NCBI GenBank assembly: GCA_030374805.1
Contig: JARGSG010000191.1
Span: 558,001-622,000 of the forward strand
DNA from: Gracilaria gracilis
Taxonomy: Eukaryota > Rhodophyta > Florideophyceae > Gracilariales > Gracilariaceae
Direction of reading: 5' to 3'
DNA: 64,000 nt
The position numbers were made by a program, and so were the translations under genes. This document shows, piece after piece, positions 22,687 to 34,409 of this stretch; positions within the stretch are counted from its first letter, which is position 1; every line of letters starts with the position of its first letter. The notes under the pieces are model-generated. The model was not told the origin of the DNA, did not search any database, and saw nothing but the letters and a program-made list of their open reading frames with translations.

Positions 22687-23172
22687 ATGGAAACGTCTCT
22701 GTATAACGGCATCAAAATGACTGGCTTAGGTGATGAGGTGGGAGATTCGTTTAAATTTGAACTAGCGTGGGAGGTTCTACGAGCGCATCCGAAGTTCGAG
22801 GTCGAAAAAGACCTTGCGGCAGAAGTTGTAGACAGGTTAGAAAGGAGTAAGTCAAGCAGCGTGATATCAGACGATGAGAAGGATGGATCGCCTTCCAAAT
22901 TTTGGGAGGTAGCAGAAGTGAAAACGCAACGCCCGCAAGGTAGAAAGGCCGCGAAGGCGGAACTCATGAAGCAAAATCATGACGAGGCGAAACTGAGGGT
23001 CGCAAAAGAAGCATTGCAGCTTCAACAGAAGCGCGCCGACGAAACTAAGAGACAGAATGATATCGCACTGTTTACTACCGCCGCCGACAGCTCCCCAGAG
23101 GCCCAGGAGTTCTTCCGCTTTTGTCAAAAGAGAGTCTTGGATATTTTGAAAGAGGAGGAGAACAACAAATAA
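22687..23172 (+). CDS. NAM-associated C-terminal (Myb partner) protein of PIF/Harbinger element 2
   Basis: The 161-residue frame contains FKFELAWEVLRAHPKF, then RPQGRKAAKAELMK and a long charged helix (EALQLQQKRADETKRQND), ending SPEAQEFFRFCQKRVLDIL. This is the arrangement of the 'NAM-associated' C-terminal domain. In PIF/Harbinger elements it follows a Myb/SANT domain and acts as the partner needed for transposition. The Myb half is missing upstream, so the gene is probably 5'-truncated or has an unseen upstream exon. It is convergent with the transposase. Confidence 0.7.
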   Translation: METSLYNGIKMTGLGDEVGDSFKFELAWEVLRAHPKFEVEKDLAAEVVDRLERSKSSSVISDDEKDGSPSKFWEVAEVKTQRPQGRKAAKAELMKQNHDEAKLRVAKEALQLQQKRADETKRQNDIALFTTAADSSPEAQEFFRFCQKRVLDILKEEENNK

Positions 23173-23344
23173 CAGGAGTCAAAGAAGATGCGCCCAACCA
23201 CGACATCATGTGCTCCCCCCTCGGGCGCTGCCCAGATCTGTACTGTGAATCCTGCTCAGGATGTGCAAAAGTAGGTGCGTTCATGCACCGTCTCTAGGCT
23301 CAGATTGCCGGAAGACTCTGCAGATTGCCCAAAAGTCTCAAAAG

Positions 23345-24487
23345 AGATCAAGCTGCGCCGTAGCGAGCTTCCGAGCGTAGGCGCACTTGCGACCGCGTGA
23401 GAAGATTCTTTTCTTTCGTATAGAGCGCGTCTCCCAGTAAACTCCCATCATTCTTGGGTGGAACTGTTCGATGTATGCATCGCCATGCGATGCCCATAAA
23501 TGCTCCATTACGTCGTTCTGTAGCCCTCTTTGGTGACCTTCGTCTTGGAGAAAGTGCTCGTTTTGGCACAGCGCAGCGATAGATCTTTCCAGTATAGCTA
23601 CATTGCCGTCCTCCGCTCACACCAGGTGGTCGTATTGAACCACTTCATCATGAATGAACCCATCCGATTCCGCCCAAGCGCTTTCTTCCTCGCTTAAACC
23701 TTCCTCCACCATCATATTTTGTAAAACGATGCAAAAATACATTACATCCTTCATCTTCCTTACCCTCCAAAACCGAGACGGTTTTCAAATTATGTGCCAG
23801 CGACCTTGAAGAACCCCAAAAACGCTCGTTCTATATCCTTCCTTCGCCCTCTCTGTCGGTTATAGAGATTCTTCTCCTTTTTCGTGACCGGTTCATGAAT
23901 TGTATGGACGAATATCTGGTATCGCGGATACAGGCCATCGCAAAGGAAGTACGGAATGTCCCTCTGTTTCTGATTTAAACTGTAGGACACCTTTGGAAGA
24001 AACTTCCCGCTCGCTATTTTGTTCACGAGCGGTGACACCTCCAGTACATTCAAATCGTTGGCACTACCAGATGATCCAAATAATGTGTCCCATATCCATA
24101 ACTTGTCGTCCGCAGTTCCCTCCAGAGTCATCCCCGGCTTCCGTTCTTTCCCTTGGTATTGTACCCGCCATGCCACTGGGCAGTTCTTCTACAACCACTT
24201 TGAACAATCAATACTACCGATCAATCCAGGAAAGCTAAGCGTACGGCTTCTACTCAGAATTCTGTAGAGATTGTCGCAACTGGGGCTACGCAAGTACTCT
24301 AGCACGAAACGGTGTCTAATACATATGCAGAACTGTTTAACACATTCGGAGGATGTTGACTCCGCCATACGCACATACCCATCGACACTATCTGCGGCGC
24401 ACCTATATGCCAATTGTCGAAGAGCACCGGTGACCTTTTGCTCCTCACTAAACCTCGGTACTCCCGCACAATCGGCTCTCTGCGCAA
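23345..24487 (-). pseudogene. PIF/Harbinger DDE transposase, element 2
   Basis: The frame 24413-24189 has LAYRCAADSVDGYVRMAEST and ends FPGLIGSIDCSKW, the first catalytic Asp region. The 24176-23790 frame continues with MAWRVQYQGKERKP, then LWIWDTLFGSSGSANDLNVLEVSPL (second Asp), FLCDGLYPRYQIFVHTI and RRKDIERAFLGFF (catalytic Glu). A third frame to about 23440 gives VLQNMMVEEG and NDVMEHLWASHGD, the usual C-terminus. All three DDE positions survive, split by two frame changes. This copy is younger than element 1. Ends were not resolved. Confidence 0.9.
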
Positions 24488-25365
24488 AGTAGACGTATTT
24501 CTCCTGTAATTCTTTGCATAAACGAAAGAATGCTCTCCGCGATGTGCGGAAGCAGCGACGAAAATGTCCTTCGTGATAAACGAGATGCGAGGCGAGGTAA
24601 TCCGAGATGAGTTGGACGTGGCCTCGTCGTCTTTAACGGTCTACATTTGGGGCACGACCCACTGTAGAGCCACCGTGAGCAGGTTTGTCGACGTTGCTAT
24701 CAGATCTGGGGATGTCTTGGAGAAGCTAATCAAGAGCTTCATCAAGCTCATTGTCTATAACGGCCGAAGACATTATTTACCCCACCGTTTAGGTCTTTGC
24801 CTCGCTGCTGGAGATGAGAAGAACAGGAGCAAACAAGCAAACTATCAAAATACTGGTAGCCAATACTTGCCAGCCACATCCGACACGTGTTGGTAACTGA
24901 GGTGAATATTGTTCACCGAGATATCCTTAGTTGATGGATAGAAGAGCCCAACCCAGAGTACAAAAGCGTACGCTTTTCGATTGACGTTCTGGAGATACGA
25001 GCGATTGAAACAGAGCGCGGTGAACCAGTTTGCATAGTTGCGTACCTTTATTTTCGTAGATTCGTTTAAAGTAACTTTCATTAACCACGAACGCCCATTT
25101 GTAAAGTAATATCTGAAAAAAGATTATGACTTCCAACGTCCAATGATTGCTATACTTTCCGTGCTTTTTCCAAAGATAAAGTCATGATGCACACCATCAA
25201 TACGAGCAAAATGAGTTGTTCTCCAAAAGTTCTCCACACCAAGAAACGGTATGCTTTTCTAATTCAAATCTGATATTGAGAATAAGATAGGTTAGAAAGT
25301 TTCTCGCTTTCTGACTGTGACCGTTTTCGAGATCTCTGATACGCACGTCGAATTCTGATTACCTT
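24488..25365. other. Spacer; no gene seen
   Basis: It contains the degraded upstream end of Harbinger element 2, then A/T-rich sequence. The 110-codon plus frame at 24564-24896 has no recognisable motif and is probably an antisense shadow. Confidence 0.3.
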
Positions 25366-26108
25366 CTACGTAGATATCGGTACAAACTGAAAAGCACTTG
25401 TCTTGGCATCCTTAATGCATACACCAGTGGTGTTGGAAGGGTATGAGGATAGCAGTGGATCCCCCGGTATAGCTATTAGATTCCGTGTGAGCTGTAGGAC
25501 CTCTCCCACTCTTAGATACCCTGACCGTGCAGCTACAAGCGCCGCTGCTGCCTCAGAATCTTCATTCCGTATCAAGTAGCTTGCAATAGCAAAATTAAAT
25601 TGTTTTAATAACGGTGTGGAGTACACGGGTGGTTTCGAGTTGTTCCAAGCTTTGAGAGTTCTATTAGAATGACTAAGATTTCCTCTTTATGCTGGCGCTA
25701 TATATAGAGGGAGCACAGCAGGTTTGACATTTTCTGCTTGTTTCTCTTTGCGTTGGAATTTTGGAAGGAAGACTCGATATATTCAAGAAGGATCTCATCC
25801 AGGTCCATTACGGTGGTTGGAATTGCACCGATATACTCCTGGAACGCACACAGTGCCTCGCCGTACCTCTTTGCGCTGTTTCGCTTGATTGACATTTGTA
25901 GCAAGGGGTGTCTGCTCAGGTATGTTGTAAAAAGCGTCATCATATTGGCAAAGCTTCTCGGTGGGGTTCCCTGTAGGGCAAGGGGTTTGACCAGCTTAAG
26001 GCAGGTGTCCTGGTGTCTCGAGAGCATTGCGGCCCTTGACGTAGAGATTGCCGCTGTATACCTTGACTTTTGTGGTGATTTGAGGATAGTTTTGGCCACG
26101 GAGGGCAA
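25366..26108 (-). other. Tyrosine recombinase region of the DIRS-like fossil
   Basis: ARSGYLRVGEVLQLT matches the first-arginine box of tyrosine recombinases. It follows an N-terminal helical region rich in basic residues. This module would have integrated the circular DNA copy. It is part of a broken element. Confidence 0.6.
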
Positions 26109-26290
26109 CGAGAGGTTCGAATGGTTAGCAGGGTTTATGGCAGACCGCTCATGCTGTATGCGTTGTTAGAGTGCCCCTGCGCGTAGAAAGAGGATGTTCG
26201 TTTGTGGAGAATCTTCAATCTCTCGGCGGGGAGGGATGACTACTCTTGGCTTATGTACCGCTGAGACGGCCCGTCGGCGACGTTAGCTTT

Positions 26291-27769
26291 TCAGACGACG
26301 TGGAGGCGCAGGGTTCTAATGTTGTGAGCTAAAAAAATAGCGCCTAAACGACGGCAGGGGAGGGCTAAGCTATTGCTGGAGGAGCGCCCCTTTCTTAGTG
26401 CTTGGATTGTTACGAGCGAGTCGGAAAAAATGACGACCTTGCAATTCTGTTGCCTTCGTGGGGGAATCCATTCGAGACTTAGATATGCGGTTGTGGCTTC
26501 GATCTCGTTGATGTGAGCCTCTCCTTGCCAAATTTGCACAAATGCGGTGGTCCATTTCTTCCTTCGTATGAACTGGTTCACAATCTCTTTCTCCTTCACT
26601 GCCAATGATGATTTCGGCATGAGCTCCTTTATCACGCCGACATGCTCGGTTGTATACACAAGAGCACCGACGTCGGGAGACGCGTCAAAGCATAGAACTA
26701 TTTGTGGGAATTGTTGGTATATGTTGGTGAAAGCGAGTTGCAGAAGGCTAGACAGCCTGTGCAGCTTTTCCAGAGCCTTTTCTTTAAGGTATGAAGGCTC
26801 CTTTTCTCTTCTCGCGCTGTCGATGTGGCAGTATATGTTGAGGAGCGTCGAAATGATTGGCCGGTTTCCGAGGGCGGTCCATAGCAACTAGCTGGTAATC
26901 TTCTCAGCTTTCTTGAGAGAAAAGTTGCTTGGATGTGTGATTGAAGTGAGCTAGTGGATGGCGGATATCGTTTTGAGCGGATCCGAATACGCTCTTCTCC
27001 TGTAGAGGTCTACGCGCCATCCGATGAAGGGCATGACATCATCACAAAGCTTTCCGATTGCGGAGGACTTGCTTTCTTTCACCGGAAGCCCATGAGCTTC
27101 AAATCTTCGATAACACAGCTTTTGGAGAGCTGTAACTTGTCTTTCGATCTAGCTGTTGGAGACAATATTGATATCGTCAATTATGTGAAAGCACATGACA
27201 TCTCCTGGGCGGTGTACTATGAGTTTGGATTCGTTGGTAGGGCGGATTAGGTTCGAGGGCTGTCGGGAACAATAGGGGTGTCGCTGGAAAAGCGAGAATG
27301 CTTTCCCGATGATGTACTGTGCTTGGCAGTGTGTGACATGCACAGCGCACTTGTAGCCCATCGGCAATGTCTTCTGGAGTGGACGTAGTGTGGAGGTGGG
27401 AGGCTTTGGAAGCGCGAGATCGTTCTCGAGTAGTTCGATAAGCTCCTTTGGCAGCTGCGGTAGCGGTAATGCCTGCAGTGGGAAGATACTCGGCATTCCG
27501 AGGGGAAGGCGTATGTTGTGGAACGTGTTCTGGATGTCGAAGTAGAAGGAGAGAAGGGGTCTATCTTCCGGCATGTATCTCGGGAAAACGTCCGCGCAAA
27601 AGAGGTACGTGTATGGAGGGTCTGAGAGGATCTCGTTTTGCTCCCTTGGCCAGCTTATGAGGCGATCGTGGTCCCTTTCTTTGATAACTGCGAAAGAGAA
27701 CATTGTGATTTGATCTGTTATTCTGCGATACTGATGCGGGTCTTGCTCTACGACTGACCAATCGAGCAT
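26291..27769 (-). other. Reverse transcriptase and RNase H region of the DIRS-like fossil
   Basis: The RT part has FYFDIQNTFHNI, MGYKCAVHV and HIIDDINIV, the DIRS-type palm motifs. The RNase H part has IVLCFDASPDVGALV, INEIEATTAYLSL and VVIFSDSLVTIQAL. The order RT then RNase H is as in the family. Confidence 0.72.
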
Positions 27770-30051
27770 TCCGGCTTGGTGTGCTTTGAGAAGTATGCGG
27801 CCGTACTCGTCATTTGATCCGAATAATTTTGACTTATACGTCGCCGAGGTATGTTCTGCTGTTTATGTGGTCCGAGCTGCGATGCCTTTCCAAGAGAAGA
27901 TTGCTTTCGTTGAATTTGTCAGGAATGAATGCCATGAAATATATCGGGATAAGGACGAGCGGCGAGGAAGATCCATTCGTTTGGAGCTTAATGGCGTGAA
28001 TTCTCCACGTGCTGGTCCATTTTTCCTCTGAGTGGGACAGGAGGTTTCGAAGATTTCTTTTCACGAGGGGTATATGTATACTTCTGTTTGAGAGCTCTCC
28101 GGCGCGCAAGGAGGGTTCTTGGTACTTTTGTTCAGTCCTGTTCCTTGGTTTATGCATTCTAACCAAGACTCAACATGGGAGGTAATGGAGGTAGCCGCCG
28201 GTTTGATTTGAGGAATTTGGTGACGAGGGGGCATGGAGGTGGGCCCGAAATACAGATTGTTAAGGCTTTGTATCCAATTGGTTAAAATTGTATTCCTGTG
28301 TGTCGAGAACGATCTTGGTTCCGGAATTGGGAAGGTTAGTGGCCTGCCTTCTATCAGCGGTACTGATTTCCGTTTCGAGGCTGGTTTTGGGATCGTTTGT
28401 TTGGAGAGCGCTGGTGGTTGGGGCGGTTTCTGAACGATCGAAAGGTATTTATGGTCTTCACCACGCTGGCGAATTATCTGTTTAGACTGGTTTCCAGCTC
28501 TGGAACAAGTGCTTGCGTGGATGGGTACACTTCCAATATTGGGATGGCCACTCTCCAGGCTTGCGCTCTTGTGGCGTTCCGGTTTTGTACGGACGTCTCC
28601 ATGAAGATGTTTCCGTAGTGCCTCCGTAACGCTACTTCCATCCAGGGGCAGGACTCCAAGGCGATTTGCATTGTCTCGTATTGGAGGAGGCAGCGGTGGA
28701 TTATTCGCGCTAAGGCACAAGTCTCTGCCTCGGAGGCCATCACTTCGCCGTTTGCCCCGCGCGGCCACTTCATTCCCGCTACGGAATTTTCGACTTTTGT
28801 ACGTCTGCGAAAGAGGGATTGCAATATCGACCCTCCCAGCAGCTCAGAAACCGTGAGCGTGGGGAGGGATACGCCTTTTCCCGGGTCGTTACCCAGATTG
28901 TTTGGTCGATTGGTCGTGTTCTTTTCTCATCTACAATTTGAACGGCCCCGATAGTCATTTTTGGTTTCTTCCTGGGGGGGTTCATTTTCAGTGTCGTGTG
29001 AAGGATTAAAGAATTTTTCCAAGGCGGAAAGGGAATTCACTGGGTTCGTATTTGCGCGGGTTGTGGAATGACTTCGGTAAAGGGTGGGGGAGGATGGTCG
29101 GCTGATGGAGGGACGTTCGGTTCACTGCCCTGGTTGCTTTGGGATGAGAGAAGTTTCCATTGCAGGGACTTGAGGAGAAGGTCCTTCGGTTCTTCACCAG
29201 AGCTGAAAGATGGGATTGTTGGTTCGTGTTCTCGGCTTTTGTTCATGAGAAGCAGAAGTTTGGCAGGGTTGGAAAAAGATAGGTTCTTAAGGTCTTCAAG
29301 GGAGCTTTCTAGTATTTCGCGCAGGGCCACCTCCCCGCCTGATTCCGTTTCCGCTTGCAGTGCACTCTGGATAATAAGGAGTGCAACGAGTTTTTCACTG
29401 TGGGTGCCAGTGGCTCCAATGCTTTCTTTGGCGCTAGTTGGGGCACTGTTGATGAGCGCTTGCAACTCGTTCTCACTCAGTGTAGCAAGCACTGAAAAAT
29501 TTTGCTGGGAGAGGTTCGCAATGGTTACAGCGTTTGATTGGGACATGGTGGTGTATCGGGTGGGTCCTGTCTCACGCGGTGGGTTCTGGGGTCGGGGTAG
29601 GTTGTAAGTGTTTTCGTGATCAATTTATAACGCAGCGTACTCTCTCTTTCACTCTTATTGCAGTTACGTTCTCCTTGTGTAGCCAAATGGCGTGGAAGGG
29701 AAAGTGAGAATGTGTGACAGAGCTATGCGGCCGGGGATCCTGTAGCTAAATTTTTTTGCTCTCCTACGTTGCAGAGGGTATATAGTTAAGAACCGGGATG
29801 GTACTTTGTGAGATGATCACTACGAGAGCAGGTGGGTGTAACAAGAAGCGAACCCTTTCTGATGTAGGTTTGCGTTTGCGTGTGCTGGAACTCGGAGTTT
29901 CGCGAAAAGCTTGGTGTCGCTTGCGATTTTTTGGGACGGCGTTTGGCTCGTGTTGATTTTTGGGAGTATTTAGGCTTGCGATCTTGTTAAAAGCCAAAAA
30001 AAGTGCGCGTTAATATGAAAGGCAAGGCGGAAGATGTCCTGTTGCTTCTTT

Positions 30052-30190
30052 GAAGCAGAGGTGTCGATACGAGGACTGTGGAAGTGCGAAAGTGCTTGCA
30101 CTTTCTCGACTGCAGAGGTGTCGACACAAGGACTGTGGAAGTGCAAAAGTGCTAACAGTTTCTCGACAGCAGAGGCGTCGAGAATGGCTG
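30052..30190. repeat. Tandem repeat, ~58-bp units (2.4 copies)
   Basis: Units begin GCAGAGGTGTCG at about 30053 and 30111 and GCAGAGGCGTCG at about 30168. They share GGACTGTGGAAGTGC and a hairpin-prone AAAGTGCTTGCACTTT. The array lies in the non-coding flank beyond the Gag-like end of the DIRS-like fossil and may belong to its terminal region. Confidence 0.65.
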
Positions 30191-30452
30191 TGGCGGTGCT
30201 CTCCCTTGGCAGCAGAGTAACATAATGATTGCGGCAATACAAGATTGTTCACACTTGCTCGGCAGAAACGACGACGGTGGCGATCGCTAGATTTTGTGCT
30301 CAGACGTGCAGCGGTTTTAAAAGTAGTCGTTCTCTTGCCGTTACCTCATTAAAAACTACTACTTTTGCGTCCCTTCAATTGATAAGACACCCCCCCAATA
30401 ATATAGATAGTGTTACAAGTAAAGGGCATGCTCCCAAACTGACCCCGCCACC

Positions 30453-31650
30453 ATGTCGGGCGTGCCCAAAAACATAGAGGAGCTCGTTTTAGACGCCAAA
30501 TACGAAAACCAGCTCCACCCATTACAGAAACCAATCCCACTAGGCGCTTATAAGTATAAGGCAGCTTGCCTCAAATGCTTCTCTAAGCTCTCTTTATGCG
30601 CCCAAGTGGTAGATACAAATCTCGGATCACTACAAGGGGTGTCACAGAGCACAATGCTTTGCAGCAAAGCACTCTCTGAAGCGAACAAGGCCTAGTTACT
30701 GCTCAAGAGAGTCAAAACTTGTTCGTTTCCTTCATCGCAAAATATAAAACCGCGGTTGCTGTGTGGTACAGAATTTTCTCAAGAAGGCTTCGCACTACAA
30801 AAAAACTGCCACAGAAGCCGTCCTCGTCTGTTTTCAAAAATAAATCAACGAAAGCTGCAGAAGAGAGCTTCAAACTCGTCAATGAATACCCTTAAACTCG
30901 GCAACAAACTGAAACTCTCCATATCTGTCTGACTTACAAAACATTACCTTTCATAATGCAACAATCTGAAGTTCGAAAAATGCGTACGGGCGCCACAACT
31001 CACTACTCTTCACAACTCCAACCGTGTCAATTGGACCAGGCAGCATATTCAATACGGCAAGAAAAAATGGGCCTGGTGGTGTTTTCGGATGAGAAGCGTT
31101 TGAACTTCGACGGTTCGGATGGAGTGCAGTCCTGTTGGCATGACCTCCATAAGAAGGAATGAGTGCTTTCTAGGCGGCAGAATGGATGTGGTGGAATCAG
31201 GGTTTGGGATGAAATTTCTGTGCACTGTAATACAGAATTAATACTGATGAAGGGAAATAATACTTCAAACAACTATTTGAAGGCTACGAAAGATTTTCTT
31301 CTACCTTTTGCAGAGGAAAAGATTCATTTGGTATATGCCTATCAGCCGGACAATGCTTCGATACATGTCAGTCACGAAGCAAAGAAATGGTTTAATAGCA
31401 ACTCTGTTCGTTTAATGGAGTGTCCATCTCGTTCTGCGAATTTAAATCCTATCAAAAACATCTAAGGACGGATGGCTAGCCAGGTCTACGCTGCACATCG
31501 GCATTTCCAGAATGAACTAGAGCTCACAAGTTCTGTGCAATCTATATGGAATTCACTGCCTACAGAACTGGTTTCGTCAGTTATTTTGTCGATAAATAGT
31601 CGTGCTCTTGACGTTCTGGGACGCATATATGGTGTAACTCACTATTAAAG
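30453..31650 (+). pseudogene. Tc1/mariner transposase, element 1
   Basis: The trace starts at ATG 30453 (MSGVPKNIEELVLD) with a weak helix-turn-helix, QGVSQSTM. After a broken stretch (30.7-30.95 kb) the catalytic core follows: VVFSDEKRLNFDGSDG (first Asp, about 31080), VYAYQPDNASIHVSHEAKKWF (second Asp, about 31340) and SRSANLNPIKNI (about 31440), where Lys replaces the usual Glu of NPIEN. The C-terminus reads on to a stop at 31647. At least three stops or frame changes interrupt it. With the third catalytic acid replaced it is inactive. Confidence 0.88.
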
Positions 31651-32365
31651 TTGTTAGGGTTGACCAGCGGGCACGGTGGCAAAAGCGCCTTATAATTACA
31701 AGCGACTGTGTAGAAGAATTCTTTTCCCAAACAGCACTGTAGCATAAGCTTGACCTTGCTGGATGGGTTCTTTTATGTTTCTCTATGTGCTTCATTTGGT
31801 GGTCAAGTGTAATTTTGGCGACGGCCATGCTTTTGGACAGTTCTTTATTATTGGAAGGTTGCCTTATAATTCCAGGTAGAAGTGCACAGTTAGACAAAAA
31901 GCTCGGAAGCAAGGCCAAATATAAGTGTCACATTAATGGCCCTTCTCCGAAAATGATTTTCTATTTTGGGGAAAAAGTTTGAAACGACGGATACACTGCG
32001 GGCACTTCTGATTATGGAATGGTCACTTACATTACTTTCAAAAATGTAACCCTTCCATAACGTTTCGAACGTTCAAAAACATTTCTTTGTGTTAACGTTC
32101 CGAAAATAAATGTAAACAGAACGGCAATTTCTAGGTTTGCGAACAGAAAACACGCAATAGTTCCAAACTATTCAACTCCGAAGCATTCTAAGCCTATTTT
32201 CTTAAAGCTTACACCCAGTTTCTCTACTTGTATAAAAGAAAGACAAAAACGCAGAAAGGACAAAGATGTAAAAGAGCATTCTTTAACACCCTTTATAAGG
32301 GTCAACTTCAAGGATATCTAAAACTGTAAACAGAACGAAACATTAAAATACCAATCACATATTTA
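31651..32365. other. Spacer; no gene seen
   Basis: Low-complexity A/T-rich DNA, with one 113-codon minus frame (31918-31577) lacking motifs. It probably includes the flanks of the neighbouring Tc1/mariner and pogo copies. Confidence 0.3.
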
Positions 32366-34090
32366 CTAATCGTATTGAAACAGCCTCCTCGGCCTCGAAA
32401 AGAAACACTTATGCAGAAGGGTGCTCAGCATTGCGCTGAACATGCGCACGTCATGACCGGAGAGCCCGGCGTTCGTGTCGCGTCTTTGCAAGACGCTCAC
32501 GGCAAATTGTTCGCTCCGGTCCCAATGAAAAGAGACAACGAAGTCCGCAGGCGTCTCTTCATAAACGTCTCTCTGACAACAAGTGCCACCGCCTGGCGGC
32601 ACTTTGGCTTCATCTGATGATTGAGAACCATTTCGAGGCACGCCACGTTTTGCACGGCGACGCTTCTGTTCCTTTAGAGCTCCCAATACAACTTTTGCCG
32701 ACAAATAAGCACCCGTTATGGTGTTGATTCGAATCGTTCTGTTGTTCTGCACGTTTGTACAATGCAGTAGCATTCTGTAGCGTGAGCTAAAGCTTCCAAC
32801 CAAGGCCCGGACGGTATTTTTGTCCTCTCCGCGCAAAGCCTTCTCGAGAATGAGTTCGACTGATGCCCAAGGTTCTTCCGACACCCATACACCAGTTCCG
32901 CGAGATCCATTTTGGATATTTTCCCTGGTCACGGGGGCCTCATACGCAGGTGTTATGCAAGCCGAAACATCAAAAGCGTCAAGAGTTGTATGCACCCTCG
33001 CGATGGAACACAGTCCACTTTGCATGTTGCTCTCAAAGGGAGAAAACACTCTATAGTCGAGAGGCTGCAGGACGTGAGATGTGTGTCCTGGCAGATCAAG
33101 AACGATGATATGGTTTTCTTTCAACAGTAGAAGCGTTTCAAATTGGATGTGATCGGCGTATCCATTGAACACTAGCATAAGGTTTTTGTTGTTCTTGCGT
33201 AGCTCTTTTCTTCCCTTGACAAATTGTTCGGCTCAATCGAATAATATAGCGCTGTTTCCGCTTGCAGGTTCGCTATTGCGCAAATAACACGGAGGAAGAT
33301 GTTTATGAATCGTTTCTTAAGTCCCATTTAAACGACCAAAACTTTCTTGCTTACCGGGGAAAACAACAATCTGTTTTAACTCGGATCCTGCGGCATACAA
33401 AACTGGCATTATAGTAACGTGGTCCAAATAAGCCCGAGTCTTTATATCTGTGTGCACGAGCTTGCTCTCTGCCAGTTTAACTCCTTTGCGAAGGTAGCGG
33501 CCGATCATCCTCGTGAAAGAAACCCCCGACTCACCCAGGTTGAAAACTTGCTCGGGTTCAGTTATGCGATATCGACGCATAATTGACTTCATGCGAGCAA
33601 CGTACTCTACGATGTTCTCTCTGGTTACCGCTTTTATGAGTTTGTTATCTACCATATGGACTGCCTTCACATTTAGCGACCGGTGTCGTTTGATGAACGA
33701 GTTGACCCATGTGAGAGACGGCCTGGGTTTCGGGCGGGAGCATTCAAGGCGTCTTGAGGTAGAAAAAACTGGTATGTAGTGCTCGGCTAGAGCGGTTACT
33801 CCGTGTTTCGTCGAGGGCGTTTGGTTGGCAGCAAACTCTTAAATTGCCCACGAGAGAGTTTTCTCCTCGTCAATGGTGAACTTTATAGGACGTCCAGGGG
33901 AAGTATGCGAGAGATGTACGTCTCTGGGATCCTGAGGAGGTTATTCAGGAAGATGGCCAATCCACTATCGGAACTTTTTGTTGATAAGACTCTTCATGAG
34001 GTTGTAACGGTTGGCAATGTCATCTAGCGACGCAAGAGCTTCATTGTAGTAGTTCCACAGCGCCAACTGGAGCGTTGTAACGTCTGCCAT
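32366..34090 (-). pseudogene. pogo/Jerky-like (DDE_1) transposase, element 1
   Basis: The N-terminus (ATG 34090, MADVTTLQLALWNYY) starts a helix-turn-helix region. A CENP-B-like stretch near 33.7 kb reads PSLTWVNSFIKRHRSL. The 33670-33317 frame holds ITEPEQVFNLGESGVSF (first catalytic acid, NLDETG-type; here Glu-Ser replaces Glu-Thr). The 33178-32366 frame has MLVFNGYADHIQFETLLLLK (Asn in place of the usual Asp) and DLPGHTSHVLQPLDYRVFSPF, the classic DDE_1 tail. Changed catalytic positions and three or more interruptions make it inactive. Confidence 0.85.
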
Positions 34091-34409
34091 TGTGTTGGAT
34101 GACGTAATGATACTTCGTCAGCTTGGCGCAGTTTTTGCTGTCAGGTCTGGATTCAGGTTTTGGTGGGTGTAGTGAGATTGTATTCTGTAAACGGCTATCC
34201 TAGGGAGATCTACATACTTATGCTATTTGTTTCGCGCTTCCAAAAGCGTGCCACCTTTGAATGATTTCGGGTTGGCGGACTTACGAAGTCAAACTGTTTC
34301 GGTATCGACGACCATTCGCGCCAAATTCTACGTAGACACTGCGAATTTTTCGTTCACAGTTTTCGAAATTTGTGCAAATATATAAGCAACTACGTTATTT
34401 ATTCGTTAC
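34091..34409. other. Spacer between pogo 1 and hAT 2
   Basis: Intergenic A/T-rich DNA; no gene or repeat recognised. Confidence 0.3.

Larger units (their letters stand above)
25366..29600 (-). mobile_element. DIRS-like tyrosine-recombinase retroelement (fossil, broken)
   Basis: The parts lie in order on the minus strand. A Gag-like N-terminal frame (29546-29037) is followed by a proline-rich linker (28.77-28.06 kb), reverse transcriptase (27769-27149), RNase H (26887-26291) and a tyrosine-recombinase integrase (26108-25366). The combination RT, RNase H and tyrosine recombinase without a DDE integrase is diagnostic of the DIRS group. The copy is broken, with roughly four or more interruptions. 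The split inverted terminal repeats expected for DIRS were not identified, so the ends are approximate. It appears moderately old, since all domains remain recognisable. Confidence 0.72.
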
